64,000 nt of DNA from Streptomyces longhuiensis (lineage in GTDB: Bacteria > Actinomycetota > Actinomycetes > Streptomycetales > Streptomycetaceae), in NCBI RefSeq assembly GCF_020616555.1, contig NZ_CP085173.1, positions 6,464,001-6,528,000 on the forward strand, written 5' to 3'. This document shows, piece after piece, positions 8,814 through 17,187 of this stretch. The position numbers and the translations under genes were made by a program. The notes beneath the pieces are model-generated. The model was not told the origin of the DNA. It was given only the letters and a program-made list of their open reading frames with translations, and did no database searches. Within the stretch, counting starts at the first letter, position 1. Each line of letters starts with the position of its first letter.

Positions 8814-9039
8814 GAGCGCCGTGGACGGTGGGGGTGTTATCCACGGCAGCTGTCGACGACCGAGCCCGGGTCAATGGGGGTCGTGTTCCCGACTATGGCA
8901 GACCTCGGCCCGTGAGGCCAAATGAATCGTCGGTGATGTGGGCCACGAGCCTGGCAAATGAAGATTTATTAATGACCCCGTCCAGTAATTATTAAGACCC
9001 TCGGGTCGGTAAGTCCCTTTTGTGCCGTATTGGACTTAA

Positions 9040-9825
9040 ATGCGGCGGGTGACCACGACCGACCGCCGCGGAGCCCTCCGCTTCGGCGCCGGACTCACCG
9101 CCGCCGCCCTCACCACCGGCTGCTCCACCACGGACCGCGACCCCGTGGCCGCCGGGCACTCCGCGAGCCCGGCCCACCCCGCGCGCGCCGCCCCGGTGGC
9201 CCCGCGCCCCCGCCGCTTCCCCGGGCAGCCCGCCCAGATCGACCACGGGCCCCGCAACCGCCCCCGCGTCGCCCTCACCTTCCACGGCCAGGGCGATCCG
9301 GCCATCGCGTACGCGCTCCTCAAGGAGGCCGAGCGGGCCCACGCGAGGGTGACGGTCCTGGCCGTGGGCACCTGGCTCGACGAGCACCCCGCCGTGGCCC
9401 GGCGCATCCTCGACGGCGGCCACGACCTGGGCAACCACACCCTGAACCACAGTGACATCAACGCGATGTCCGAGGCCGAGGCGCGCGCGGAGATCACCGG
9501 CTGCGCGGACCGCATCCGCCGGCTCACCGGCTCCATCGGCACCTGGTTCCGGCCCTCGCGCACCCAGCGGGCGACCCCGCTCGTCGTGAGCCTGGCCGCC
9601 GCCGCCGGCTACCCGCACGTCCTGTCGTACGACGTCGACTCCCTCGACTTCACCTCACCGGGTGCCGACGTGGTGACGCGCAAGGTCACCTCGGAACTCC
9701 GCGAAGGCTCGGTCGTGAGCCTGCACTTCGGTTACGCGGACACGGTCGCCGCGCTGCCCGCCCTCCTGGAAGCCATCGACCGCCGCGGACTGGCCGCGGT
9801 GACCACCACGGAGCTGCTGACATGA
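9040..9825 (+). CDS. polysaccharide deacetylase-like lipoprotein with altered motif 1
   Basis: NodB-fold protein of 261 aa, predicted to be exported and lipidated. The signal has a twin-arginine-like segment (DRRGALRFG) and a lipobox (LTTGC, Cys about 28). The metal-binding HxxxH motif is present (His133 and His137 in GNHTLNHSD), as are FRPSRTQ and SLHFGYAD. The usual TFDDG motif reads TFHGQG, so both motif-1 aspartates are replaced (His82, Gly83), with Asp86 nearby. Activity on chitin or peptidoglycan is therefore uncertain. The stop codon overlaps the ATG of the next lipoprotein gene (ATGA), which implies coupled synthesis. GTG 9049 is an alternative start. Confidence 0.85.
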   Translation: MRRVTTTDRRGALRFGAGLTAAALTTGCSTTDRDPVAAGHSASPAHPARAAPVAPRPRRFPGQPAQIDHGPRNRPRVALTFHGQGDPAIAYALLKEAERAHARVTVLAVGTWLDEHPAVARRILDGGHDLGNHTLNHSDINAMSEAEARAEITGCADRIRRLTGSIGTWFRPSRTQRATPLVVSLAAAAGYPHVLSYDVDSLDFTSPGADVVTRKVTSELREGSVVSLHFGYADTVAALPALLEAIDRRGLAAVTTTELLT

Positions 9826-11015
9826 CACCGCGCCGCACCCGAGCCACCGCAAGTCTCATCGCCGCCACCACCGTCCTCGCGGCCCTCGCGGGCTGCAGCG
9901 CCGAGCCCAAGGCGCACCGGGCCGCCGAGGCGCTCGGTACGCACGGCGTGAAGGCCGCCGAGCCGAAGCCGAAGCCGGTGGACCGGGGCCTGCCCGGCAT
10001 GCCGCCCGTCCTCGACCCCAAGGACCTCTACGCCGCCGACCGCCCCGACAAGCTGTCGCCGGTCGTCAAGGACTTCCCGTCCCGCGTCTACGTGCCCAAC
10101 ACCGAGTCCGACACCGTCTCCGTCATCGACCCCAAGACGTACAAGGTCATCGAGACGATCCCCGTCGGCAGGCAGCCGCAGCACGTCGTGCCGTCCTGGG
10201 ACATGAAGACGCTGTGGGTCAACAACGACAAGGGCAACACGCTCACGCCCATCGACCCGAAGACCGGCAAGGCCGGCAGGACGGTGGACGTGCACGACCC
10301 GTACAACCTCTACTTCACGCCCGACGGCAAGTACTCCATCGTGATGGCCTCGCTCGACCGTGAGCTGGTCTTCCGCGACGCGCACACCATGAAGACGGTC
10401 AAGACCGTGCCCGTCAGCTGCTACGGCGTCAACCACGCCGACTTCTCGGCCGACGGCCGGTACTTCATCGTCTCCTGCGAGTTCAGCGGCGAACTCCTCA
10501 AGGTCGACACCGCGAAGATGAAGGTCGTCGGCCAGGAGCGGCTGCCCTTCAAGGGCGCGATGCCGCAGGACGTCAAGATCTCCCCGGACGGCAAGACGTT
10601 CTACATCGCCGACATGGTCGCCAACGGCATGTGGGTCCTGGACGGCAAGAACTTCACGACCCCCGAGCTCCTGCCCACCGGCAAGGGCACCCACGGGCTC
10701 TACGTCAGCCGGGACTCCCGCGAGATGTACATCTCCAACCGCGGCGAGGGCACCATCTCCATCTTCGACTTCGCGAAGAACAAGCTGACCAAGAAGTGGA
10801 CGCTGCCCGACGGAGGCAGCCCCGACATGGGCGGCGTCTCCTCCGACGGCAAGGTCCTCTGGCTGTCCGGCCGCTACGACTCCGAGGTGTACGCCATCGA
10901 CACGCGTACGGGGAAGCAGATCGCCCGCATCCCCGTCGGGGACGGCCCGCACGGCCTGGCCGTGTACCCGCAGCCCGGCCGCTACTCGCTCGGCCACACC
11001 GGCATCTTCCGCTAG
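9822..11015 (+). CDS. YVTN-type beta-propeller lipoprotein
   Basis: Exported protein of 397 aa with a lipobox (LAGC, Cys about 25) and seven or so beta-propeller blades of the YVTN/YncE type: repeated units such as YVPNTESDTVSVIDPKT, VNNDKGNTLTPIDPKTG and ISNRGEGTISIFDF. Such proteins act as extracytoplasmic binding or scaffold modules; no catalytic residues are evident. Its ATG overlaps the preceding deacetylase-like gene by 4 bp. The two lipoproteins probably sit together on the outer face of the membrane, an inference from coupling only. Confidence 0.85.
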   Translation: MTPRRTRATASLIAATTVLAALAGCSAEPKAHRAAEALGTHGVKAAEPKPKPVDRGLPGMPPVLDPKDLYAADRPDKLSPVVKDFPSRVYVPNTESDTVSVIDPKTYKVIETIPVGRQPQHVVPSWDMKTLWVNNDKGNTLTPIDPKTGKAGRTVDVHDPYNLYFTPDGKYSIVMASLDRELVFRDAHTMKTVKTVPVSCYGVNHADFSADGRYFIVSCEFSGELLKVDTAKMKVVGQERLPFKGAMPQDVKISPDGKTFYIADMVANGMWVLDGKNFTTPELLPTGKGTHGLYVSRDSREMYISNRGEGTISIFDFAKNKLTKKWTLPDGGSPDMGGVSSDGKVLWLSGRYDSEVYAIDTRTGKQIARIPVGDGPHGLAVYPQPGRYSLGHTGIFR

Positions 11016-11043
11016 GGCCTCTCGTCCGGATCGGGCCGGGCCG

Positions 11044-11688
11044 CTACCGGGGCGCGGTGAACAGCGCCTCCGCGCCGACGGGACGGTAACCGGCCGCCTG
11101 GAACGCCCGCACACTGCGGGCATTCCCGGGGGACTGCTGGGACCACACCGGCCCGCCGTCCGGGACCAGATGCCGGGCGGACACCGCGAGAAGGCGGCCG
11201 AGGCCCCGGTGGCGCGCCTCCTCGTCGACCTCGATCGCCGTCTCCCAGCGGCCCGCGACGCCGCGCCCGAGGACCAGCACCCCGCCCTCCGCCGCCCACA
11301 TCCGCACGTCGTCGCGGCGCAGCCGCGCCCGCGCCACCCGCGGATGGTCCCGTTCCGCGATCTCCTTCAGGGCCACCGGCGGCCCGCCGGGCAGCGCCGG
11401 AGCCACCGTGAGCAGGTCCGTCGTGTCGTGACGGCGCCCGGTCCGCTCCAGGAGCGCGCCGAGGAACCGCGGATTCATCGTCGCCGCCAGCGGATCGCAG
11501 TCGAGGCCGCGCAGCGTCTCGTGCACCCACCCCGGGTCCTCGTCCGTGAACACCACCGAGTGGGCGGTGAAGGACAGCACACCCGCGTCCCGGTGATCCG
11601 TCTGCGGCACCACCGTCGTGCCCCCGTCCGGCGGCGGGAAGACTCCCCGCGCGGCGGCGTCCAGAATGTCCCGCAGAGTGCCCGGCAT
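11044..11688 (-). CDS. GNAT-family N-acetyltransferase
   Basis: Protein of 214 aa with an acetyl-CoA binding GNAT motif A near residues 155-170 (VDEEARHRGLGRLL) and a typical motif B region (GNARSVRAFQAAGYRPVG). The N-terminal 100 residues are more variable and include SFTAHSVVFTDEDP, seen in GNAT proteins that modify small molecules or other proteins. ATG 11688 is the most likely start. The gene is divergent from the MerR regulator, with only 57 bp between the starts, so that regulator may control it. The substrate is unknown. Confidence 0.82.
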   Translation of the reverse strand: MPGTLRDILDAAARGVFPPPDGGTTVVPQTDHRDAGVLSFTAHSVVFTDEDPGWVHETLRGLDCDPLAATMNPRFLGALLERTGRRHDTTDLLTVAPALPGGPPVALKEIAERDHPRVARARLRRDDVRMWAAEGGVLVLGRGVAGRWETAIEVDEEARHRGLGRLLAVSARHLVPDGGPVWSQQSPGNARSVRAFQAAGYRPVGAEALFTAPR

Positions 11689-11707
11689 GACGTTCCCCTC
11701 GGCTCGC

Positions 11708-11738
11708 TTGAGTCTCCACCCACTGGAAGGCCCAGACT
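11708..11738 (+). promoter_or_regulatory. MerR-type promoter with 19-bp spacer
   Basis: TTGAGT (11708-11713) and CAGACT (11733-11738) are separated by exactly 19 bp, the long spacer typical of MerR-activated promoters. A dyad TCCA-CCCAC-TGGA (11715-11727) sits in the spacer where a MerR dimer binds. The merR ATG is at 11746, 7 nt after the -10 element, so the transcript is probably leaderless. Confidence 0.65.
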
Positions 11739-11745
11739 CCTCGAC

Positions 11746-12663
11746 ATGATCGACGACGGCTCGCGGCTGCTCACCATCGGGCAGCTGTCCCGGCGCACCG
11801 GCCTGTCGGTGCGCACCATCCGCTACTGGTCCGACGTGGGCGCCCTGCCACCCGTCGGACGCAGCTCGGGAGGCTACCGCCTGTACGACGCGCAGTCCCT
11901 CGCACGGCTCGAACTCATCCGCACCCTGCGGGAGTTGGGCCTCGGCCTGGACGACGTACGCAGCGTGGTGGACGGGGAGTCGGACATCGCGTCCGTGGCC
12001 GCCGCGCACGTGGCGGCGCTGGATGCGCAGATCCGCTCGCTGCGGCTGAACCGGGCCGTCCTTTCGACCGTCGCGAAGAGGAACTCGAGCGCAGAGGAGA
12101 TGGCCCTGATGAACAAGCTGGCGCGGCTGAGCGCCGCCGAGCGCAAGCACATCATCGACGACTTCATGGAGCAGACCTTCGGCGGCCTGGACGCCGCCGA
12201 CCCGGACATCCGCACCCGGATGCGGGTCATGGTCCCGGACCTGCCGGACGACCCGACGACCGAGCAGGTCGACGCGTGGGTGGAGCTGGCCGAGCTGATG
12301 CAGGACCCGGACTTCCGGGCGCACATGCGCAGCATGATCGAGTTCAACGCCGCCGACCGCGGGCCCGACGTGCCGCCGGGCAGCTCGCTGTGGTTCATGA
12401 GCCGCCTCGTGCAGCTCGCCGGGGAGGCACGGGAGCGCGGCGTCGCGCCCGAGTCGCCCGAGGCGGAGGAGGTGCTGCGGGGGCTGCTCGGCGCCGGCGC
12501 CGACCTGGCCGCCGTACTGGAGCGCATGGAGGCCGCCGCCAACGACGACGTGGCCCGCTTTCGTGACCTGGTGTCCCTGGTGCGGGGCCTGGAGACGCTG
12601 CCCCGGCACAACGAGGAGTTCGCGTGGGTGGTCGCCGCACTGCGCGCTCGCACCGCCCGTTAA
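11746..12663 (+). CDS. MerR-family transcriptional regulator
   Basis: DNA-binding regulator of 305 aa. The N-terminal winged helix-turn-helix is clear (TIGQLSRRTGLSVRTIRYWSD, then GGYRLYDAQSLARLELIRTLRELG), followed by the dimerisation coiled coil (about 75-120). A helical C-terminal region of about 180 residues, unlike small metal-sensing MerR proteins, suggests binding of an organic ligand. No Cys metal site is evident. It likely controls its own promoter (11708-11738) and possibly the divergent acetyltransferase. An EF-hand gene follows 41 bp downstream and could be co-transcribed. Confidence 0.9.
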   Translation: MIDDGSRLLTIGQLSRRTGLSVRTIRYWSDVGALPPVGRSSGGYRLYDAQSLARLELIRTLRELGLGLDDVRSVVDGESDIASVAAAHVAALDAQIRSLRLNRAVLSTVAKRNSSAEEMALMNKLARLSAAERKHIIDDFMEQTFGGLDAADPDIRTRMRVMVPDLPDDPTTEQVDAWVELAELMQDPDFRAHMRSMIEFNAADRGPDVPPGSSLWFMSRLVQLAGEARERGVAPESPEAEEVLRGLLGAGADLAAVLERMEAAANDDVARFRDLVSLVRGLETLPRHNEEFAWVVAALRARTAR

Positions 12664-12704
12664 TCTGACCTCCGTCAGTGTTACAGCAAGAAGGGGTGGA
12701 CCCG

Positions 12705-12920
12705 GTGGCGGACATCGAGGAAGCACGCAAGGCGTTCCAGCGGTTCGACGCGGACGGCGACGGCTTCATCACGGCGGCCGAGTACAAGAGCGCGATGGCT
12801 CAGATGGGCGACTTCAACGTCACCGAGTCGGTCGCCGAGGCGCTCATCGCCCGGCAGGACGCCAACGGGGACAAGGTCCTCTCGTTCGACGAGTTCTGGG
12901 CGAACCTGAACAAGGCCTGA
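12705..12920 (+). CDS. two-EF-hand calcium-binding protein
   Basis: Small calmodulin-like protein of 71 aa consisting of one EF-hand pair. Loop 1 is canonical (DADGDGFITAAE, residues 15-26); loop 2 (DANGDKVLSFDE, 52-63) keeps the liganding acidic residues but has Lys in place of the usual sixth-position Gly. It resembles the CabB/CabC-type calcium proteins of Streptomyces implicated in aerial development. I chose GTG 12705 (AAGGGG about 9 nt upstream) over GTG 12678, because the longer form would add a TTA codon and a poorly conserved start. No signal peptide, so it is cytoplasmic. Confidence 0.88.
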   Translation: MADIEEARKAFQRFDADGDGFITAAEYKSAMAQMGDFNVTESVAEALIARQDANGDKVLSFDEFWANLNKA

Positions 12921-12950
12921 GCGCCGATACCCCAGCTCCAGCGTCTTCGA

Positions 12951-12984
12951 GGGGGCGCCCACCGGACTCCCGGCGGGCGCCCCC
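12951..12984. terminator. bidirectional terminator between EF-hand gene and leuA
   Basis: Perfect 10-bp stem GGGGGCGCCC (12951-12960) with GGGCGCCCCC (12975-12984), extended after one mismatch by CCGG/CCGG with a 4-nt loop. It lies between two convergent genes and can serve both. Confidence 0.75.
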
Positions 12985-13003
12985 TGCGCTTCCTGCCGCG
13001 TTC

Positions 13004-14728
13004 CTACCGGGCCGCCACCGCCCGGTTCACGGCCGCCAGGACCGCCTGGACCGACGCCACCAGCGGCGAGGGGTCGCGGCCCGCGCCCCACGCCGTCACG
13101 CCGTCGACCCGGCACTGCGCGTACGCCGCCGCCTCCTCGCCGTGCGCGTCCTCGGTGAAGTCGACGATGTCGACGCCGACCCCGGCCGCCGCGAGCGCGT
13201 CCACGAAGGCGGACAGGGTCCCGCCGCCCCGCCCCTCGAAGTCGCCCGTGCGGTCGCCCACTTGGAGGGTGCACACGAACCGGCGCGCCTGCCCCTCGCC
13301 GTCCGTCGACCACGCCGTCAGGGACACGTGCCCGGCGCCGCGCCCCGGCTCCAGGCAGGTCGAGCGGAACAGCTCGTACAGGTCCTTCGGGGTCGCCTCG
13401 TGCCCGCTGTCGTCCGTGGCCTCCTGGACCACCCGCGCGAAGTCGGGCCGCATCCGCGCCGGCAGGTCGACGCCGTGGTGCGTGGCGAGCAGATACGCCA
13501 TTCCGCCCTTGCCCGACTGCGAGTTGACGCGGATCACTGCCTCGTAGCTGCGGCCCACGTCGGCCGGGTCGATCGGCAGGTACGGCACGTCCCAGCGCGC
13601 CTCCCGCGCCGGGACCCCGGCCGCCGCTGCCGCCGCCGCGTGATGCGCGAGGCCCTTGCTGATCGCGTCCTGGTGCGTCCCGGAGAAGGCCGTGTAGACG
13701 AGGTCGCCCCCGTAGGGGTGGCGGGGGTGCACGGGCAGCCGGTTGCAGTGCTCGACCACCTCCCGTACGGCGTCGATGTCGGAGAAGTCGACCATCGGGT
13801 CGACGCCCTGCGCGTACAGGTTCATGGCCAGGGTGACCAGGTCGACGTTGCCGGTGCGCTCGCCGTTGCCGAAGAGGCAGCCCTCGACGCGCTGGGCGCC
13901 CGCGAGGACCGCGAGTTCGGCGCAGGCGACGCCCGTGCCGCGGTCGTTGTGCGGATGCACGGACAGGATCACCGCGTCGCGGCGGGACAGGTTCTTGTGC
14001 ATGTACTCGATCTGGTCGGCGTACACGTTCGGCGTCGCGATCTCGACCGTCGCCGGGAGGTTGTGCGTGACCGGCCGGTCGGGGCTCGCGTCCCACAGCT
14101 CGGTCAGGCCGTCGCAGATCTCCAGGGCGAAGTCCGGCTCGGTGACGTTGAAGGTCTCCGGGGCGAACTGGAAGCGGATGTGCGCGCCGGGCCGGGCGTC
14201 CGCGAGGCGCGCCATGTGCGCGGCGGCGTCCCGCACGGTCTCCCACACCTGCGCGCGGTCCCGGCCGAGCACGACGTCGCGCCAGACGCGAGAGGTCGGG
14301 ATGTACAGATGGACGACCGCGCGCGGCAGGCCCTCGATCGACGCGAAGGTCCGCTCGATCAGATCGCGCCGCGCGGGCGTGAAGACGACGGGCGTGACGT
14401 CGTCGGGCACGGCTCCCGACGTCACCAGGTGGCGTACGAAGCCGAAGTCGGTGCGGCTCGCCGACGGGTAGCCGACCTCGATCTCCTTGAACCCCGTGCG
14501 GACGAGCAGATCGAAGAAGCGGCGCTTGCGGCCGGTGTCCATCGGTTCGGCGAGCGCCTGGTTGCCGTCGCGCAGGTCGACGGGGACCCACAGGGGCGCC
14601 CGCTCGATCCGGGCGCCCGGCCAGCTCCGCTCCCGCACGGGGACGTCGACGCGGTCGTGGTGCGGGCGGTAGCGGTGGTACGGCATGGGGCCCGGCTGCT
14701 GCCGGTTCCAGTCATGGGCGGTGGTCAT
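13004..14728 (-). CDS. leuA: 2-isopropylmalate synthase
   Basis: First committed enzyme of leucine synthesis: condenses acetyl-CoA with 2-oxoisovalerate, 574 aa, of the longer LeuA2-type found in actinobacteria. The HMGL-like barrel shows the DLRDGNQAL motif, [17 protein letters not shown], and metal-binding HPHNDRGTG; the C-terminal third is the regulatory dimer domain that binds leucine. ATG 14728 fits the family N-terminus ([16 protein letters not shown]). A leader peptide and attenuator lie upstream (14760-14867), so transcription should fall when charged leucyl-tRNA is plentiful. Confidence 0.95.
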   Translation of the reverse strand: MTTAHDWNRQQPGPMPYHRYRPHHDRVDVPVRERSWPGARIERAPLWVPVDLRDGNQALAEPMDTGRKRRFFDLLVRTGFKEIEVGYPSASRTDFGFVRHLVTSGAVPDDVTPVVFTPARRDLIERTFASIEGLPRAVVHLYIPTSRVWRDVVLGRDRAQVWETVRDAAAHMARLADARPGAHIRFQFAPETFNVTEPDFALEICDGLTELWDASPDRPVTHNLPATVEIATPNVYADQIEYMHKNLSRRDAVILSVHPHNDRGTGVACAELAVLAGAQRVEGCLFGNGERTGNVDLVTLAMNLYAQGVDPMVDFSDIDAVREVVEHCNRLPVHPRHPYGGDLVYTAFSGTHQDAISKGLAHHAAAAAAAGVPAREARWDVPYLPIDPADVGRSYEAVIRVNSQSGKGGMAYLLATHHGVDLPARMRPDFARVVQEATDDSGHEATPKDLYELFRSTCLEPGRGAGHVSLTAWSTDGEGQARRFVCTLQVGDRTGDFEGRGGGTLSAFVDALAAAGVGVDIVDFTEDAHGEEAAAYAQCRVDGVTAWGAGRDPSPLVASVQAVLAAVNRAVAAR

Positions 14729-14759
14729 GCGGTGACGTGTCCTTCGGCTCGGTCGGACG

Positions 14760-14817
14760 ACGACCGGCAGCACGGCATCCCGCGGCGGGGTGCCGGTCGT
14801 GTCAGGCCCCGCCGCGG
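14760..14817 (-). promoter_or_regulatory. leuA attenuator (competing hairpins)
   Basis: On the leuA transcript, CCGCGGCGGGG (complement of 14807-14817, inside the leader peptide) pairs perfectly with CCCCGCCGCGG (14780-14790). The intervening ACGACCGGCA (14791-14800) pairs perfectly with TGCCGGTCGT (14760-14769). The two stems interleave, so they should exclude each other, as antiterminator and terminator in leucine attenuation. Confidence 0.75.
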
Positions 14818-14867
14818 CAGCCGAGAAGGAGGAGACCGCGGAAGATCACGAGCAGTAGGCTAGTCAC
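14802..14867 (-). CDS. leuA leader peptide
   Basis: A 21-residue open frame beginning GTG and ending TGA, reading [20 protein letters not shown] then Ala. Seven of 21 residues are leucine in two runs, including the rare Streptomyces codons CTA (codon 4) and CTT (codon 14). It lies 73 bp upstream of leuA and overlaps one arm of the antiterminator. It matches the kind of leader peptide known for leucine attenuation in Streptomyces. Slow translation of the leucine codons would favour the antiterminator. Confidence 0.85.
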   Translation of the reverse strand: MTSLLLVIFRGLLLLGCRGGA

Positions 14868-15004
14868 AGCTCAGGTCCTCAGACAAGTTGTTCGGGAAAA
14901 TGGAAAGGTCCGGTCCGCAGAGGGATAAAGTCTCCGCGTTCACGCGGTGTCCAGGACGAGCCGCGGTGTTCAACAGCGGTGTTCAAGAAGAGCAGGTGAT
15001 TCCC

Positions 15005-15697
15005 GTGGCGCTCGGCGCGCTCCGTCCCAGCCCTCTGGTCGAACAGGCCGCCGAGCGGTTGCGCGAGCAGATCGCGTCGGGGCACTGGCCGGTCGGCACC
15101 AAGCTGCCCGGCGAGACGACCCTCGCCAGGGAACTCGGCGTCGGCCGCTCCACGGTCCGCGAGGCACTGCGCGCCCTCGCCGGCGCCGGACTGGTCCGGG
15201 CCCGGCAGGGCGCGGGCGTCTTCGTGACCGCCGACCGGCCCGTCGAGGACTGGCCCGCGCGGCTGCGCGCCGCGGCCGTCGCCGACGTCTACGAGGTCCG
15301 CGTCCTGATGGAGGTCCAGGCCGCGCGCCTCGCCGCGCGCCGCCGCACCCCCGAGGACGTCACGGCGATGCGCGCGGCCCTCGACGCGCGCAGAGCGACG
15401 GCGGAGGTGGGCGGCGCCGCGTTCGTCGACGCCGACATCGCGCTCCACGCGGCGGTCGTGGCCGCCGCCCACAACCCCGTACTCACCGACCTCTTCGCCG
15501 AGTTCGCGCCCGCCCTGCGCCAAGGCCTCGTCGACCTGCTCGACCTCGTCGACGTCCGCGCCGCCGAGGCCGGCCACGGCGACGCGGCGCACACCGCGCT
15601 CGTGGACGCCGTCGCGTCGGGCGACGAGGACGCCGCCGAACGCGAGGCGCGGGAGGAGCTGGCCGTGATGCGGGGCAAACTGGCGCGCCAGGACTGA
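15005..15697 (+). CDS. GntR/FadR-family regulator with FCD domain
   Basis: Transcription regulator of about 230 aa. The winged helix at residues 8-70 is typical of GntR (LREQIASGHWPVGTKLPGE, STVREALRALAGAGLV, RQGAGVFV). The all-helical FCD ligand domain follows, with the metal-binding pattern residues in DADIALHAAVVAAAHN and downstream His residues (AGHGDAAHTALVDAV). The ligand is probably a carboxylic acid, unknown here. GTG 15005 follows GCAGG by 8 nt; GTG 14996 and ATG 14900 are in frame. It is divergent from leuA, with the leuA leader in the shared upstream region. Confidence 0.85.
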   Translation: MALGALRPSPLVEQAAERLREQIASGHWPVGTKLPGETTLARELGVGRSTVREALRALAGAGLVRARQGAGVFVTADRPVEDWPARLRAAAVADVYEVRVLMEVQAARLAARRRTPEDVTAMRAALDARRATAEVGGAAFVDADIALHAAVVAAAHNPVLTDLFAEFAPALRQGLVDLLDLVDVRAAEAGHGDAAHTALVDAVASGDEDAAEREAREELAVMRGKLARQD

Positions 15698-15805
15698 GGC
15701 AGGTGCGGCCCCGTTCGTGTGGCACCCGCGCCGGACCGGCATGGCCCGGTCGGCCCGGAGGTACGTGACCACGCGCGTACGCACGCTCCTCCGGAAGGGC
15801 TCCAC

Positions 15806-16465
15806 ATGAAGATCGGCATCATCGGCGCCGGCAACATCGGCGGCAATCTCACCCGCCGTTTCACCGCGGCCGGCCACGACGTGTCCGTGGCCAACTCGCG
15901 CGGCCCCGAGACCCTGCGTGACCTCGCCGGGGAGACCGGTGCCACGCCGGTGACCGTCGCAGAGGCGGCCCGCGGCGCCGACGTCGTCGTGGTCACCGTC
16001 CCCATGAAGGCCGTCCCCGGTCTGCCCGCCGACCTCCTCGACGACGCGCCGGAAGGCGTCACCGTCATCGACACCGGCAACTACTACCCGCAGCAGCGCG
16101 ACGGCCGGATCGCCGCCATCGAGGAGGGCATGCCCGAGAGCCGCTGGACCGAGCTCCAGCTCGGCCACCCGGTCGTCAAGGTCTTCAACGGCACCTACGC
16201 CCACGAACTCCTCGACAGGCCGCGCCCCAAGGGCGACCCCGAGCGCATCGCCCTGCCCGTCGCCGGCGACGACGACGCGGCCAAGACGGTCGTACGCGCC
16301 CTGCTCGACGGGATCGGCTTCGACTCCGTGGACACGGGCGGCCTCGACGAGTCCTGGCGCCAGCAGCCCGGCACCCCCGTCTACGGCCTCGCGGCGGACG
16401 CGGACACCGTCCGCAAGGCCCTCGCCGAGGCGTCCCCGGAACGCACGGCGGAGTGGCGCGCCTGA
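15806..16465 (+). CDS. NADPH-dependent F420 reductase-like protein
   Basis: Rossmann-fold oxidoreductase of 219 aa. The N-terminal dinucleotide motif GAGNIGGNL (about residues 7-15) and the segment VANSRGPETL resemble F420H2:NADP+ oxidoreductases, which move hydride between F420 and NADP. The substrate-side segment KVFNGTYAHEL is similar to that family. ATG 15806 has GGAAGGG about 6 nt upstream. It follows the GntR gene by 108 bp and converges on the lysozyme with a 21-bp gap. Other NAD(P)-binding proteins of the same fold exist, so cofactor F420 use is inferred from family likeness. Confidence 0.8.
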   Translation: MKIGIIGAGNIGGNLTRRFTAAGHDVSVANSRGPETLRDLAGETGATPVTVAEAARGADVVVVTVPMKAVPGLPADLLDDAPEGVTVIDTGNYYPQQRDGRIAAIEEGMPESRWTELQLGHPVVKVFNGTYAHELLDRPRPKGDPERIALPVAGDDDAAKTVVRALLDGIGFDSVDTGGLDESWRQQPGTPVYGLAADADTVRKALAEASPERTAEWRA

Positions 16466-16486
16466 GTCACCCGGTGCGAGGGCGTG

Positions 16487-17038
16487 TCACGGGGTGGCCC
16501 AGTCCCGCAGCGCGCCCTTGCTCGTGAACTGGGCGACGTCCTTGTCGATCGGACTGTCCGTGTACTGGTGGAACTTCCAGGCCGCCTTGATGCGCGGCTT
16601 GCCGGCCGTCGTGTAGTCGGCGATCCAGAGGCCGTCACCGGCGTAGGACGTCGTGTCGACGTTGAGCCAGAAGTTGCGGTTCGTGTAGAGCAGCACCCGG
16701 TGATGGGGGCGCAGGCGCTTCACCTCGCGGATGAAGCGGTCCTTCTCCGCGTTGCTCGCGCGGGTGCCCTCACCGGTCGTCTCCCAGTCCACGGCGAGCA
16801 GGTCCCCCGCCTTCTCCGGGGCCTTGCTCACGAAGTACTCGGCCTGGGCCGTGAGGTTGCCCGGCCACAGGAAGTGGTAGAAGCCGACGACGCAGCCGCC
16901 GTCGCGGGCCAGTTTCGTCTGCGCCGTGAGCCGCGGATTGACGTACGAACGCCCCTCCGTCGCCTTGATGAAGACGAACGACTGGCCGTCCGTGTCGAAG
17001 GTGGACTGGTACGAGCTGACGTCGATACCGCGCAGCAT
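16487..17038 (-). CDS. GH25-family lysozyme-like protein
   Basis: Protein of 183 aa forming a single glycoside hydrolase 25 domain that would cut muramyl glycans. Motifs: GIDVSSYQ at residues 4-11, YHFLWPG, and the catalytic DxE pair in LLAVDWET (about residue 89-91); the C-terminal KFHQYTD strand is typical. There is no signal peptide or cell-wall-binding domain, which is unusual for a wall hydrolase and suggests release by lysis, another export route, or an intracellular role. ATG 17038 has GGAGG six nt upstream. It ends 21 bp from the convergent F420-reductase-like gene. Confidence 0.88.
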   Translation of the reverse strand: MLRGIDVSSYQSTFDTDGQSFVFIKATEGRSYVNPRLTAQTKLARDGGCVVGFYHFLWPGNLTAQAEYFVSKAPEKAGDLLAVDWETTGEGTRASNAEKDRFIREVKRLRPHHRVLLYTNRNFWLNVDTTSYAGDGLWIADYTTAGKPRIKAAWKFHQYTDSPIDKDVAQFTSKGALRDWATP

Positions 17039-17187
17039 GCTGGCCTCCTGGTCGGTGGGGCGACGAGGTCGAACATCCATCGTCCCCGATCGGATCCCGC
17101 GGGGGTACCTCTTTCCGCACGTTGATCCACCTGTGTGACGCGGCGCCGCCAGGACGTTTCGACGGCCGCAGTCTTGGAACACGCTTT

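Noticed and set aside
8837..8845. TTATCCACG resembles a DnaA box
   Set aside because: A single box with no cluster, no AT-rich unwinding element and no dnaA/dnaN genes nearby.
12678..12704. Upstream GTG start for the EF-hand gene
   Set aside because: It would add nine residues including a TTA codon and lacks a good ribosome site; GTG 12705 matches the family N-terminus.
11044..12726. A 560-aa minus-strand frame reaching through the MerR gene
   Set aside because: Only the last 214 residues resemble a protein family (GNAT); the rest is antisense to the MerR gene and lies beyond the divergent promoter.
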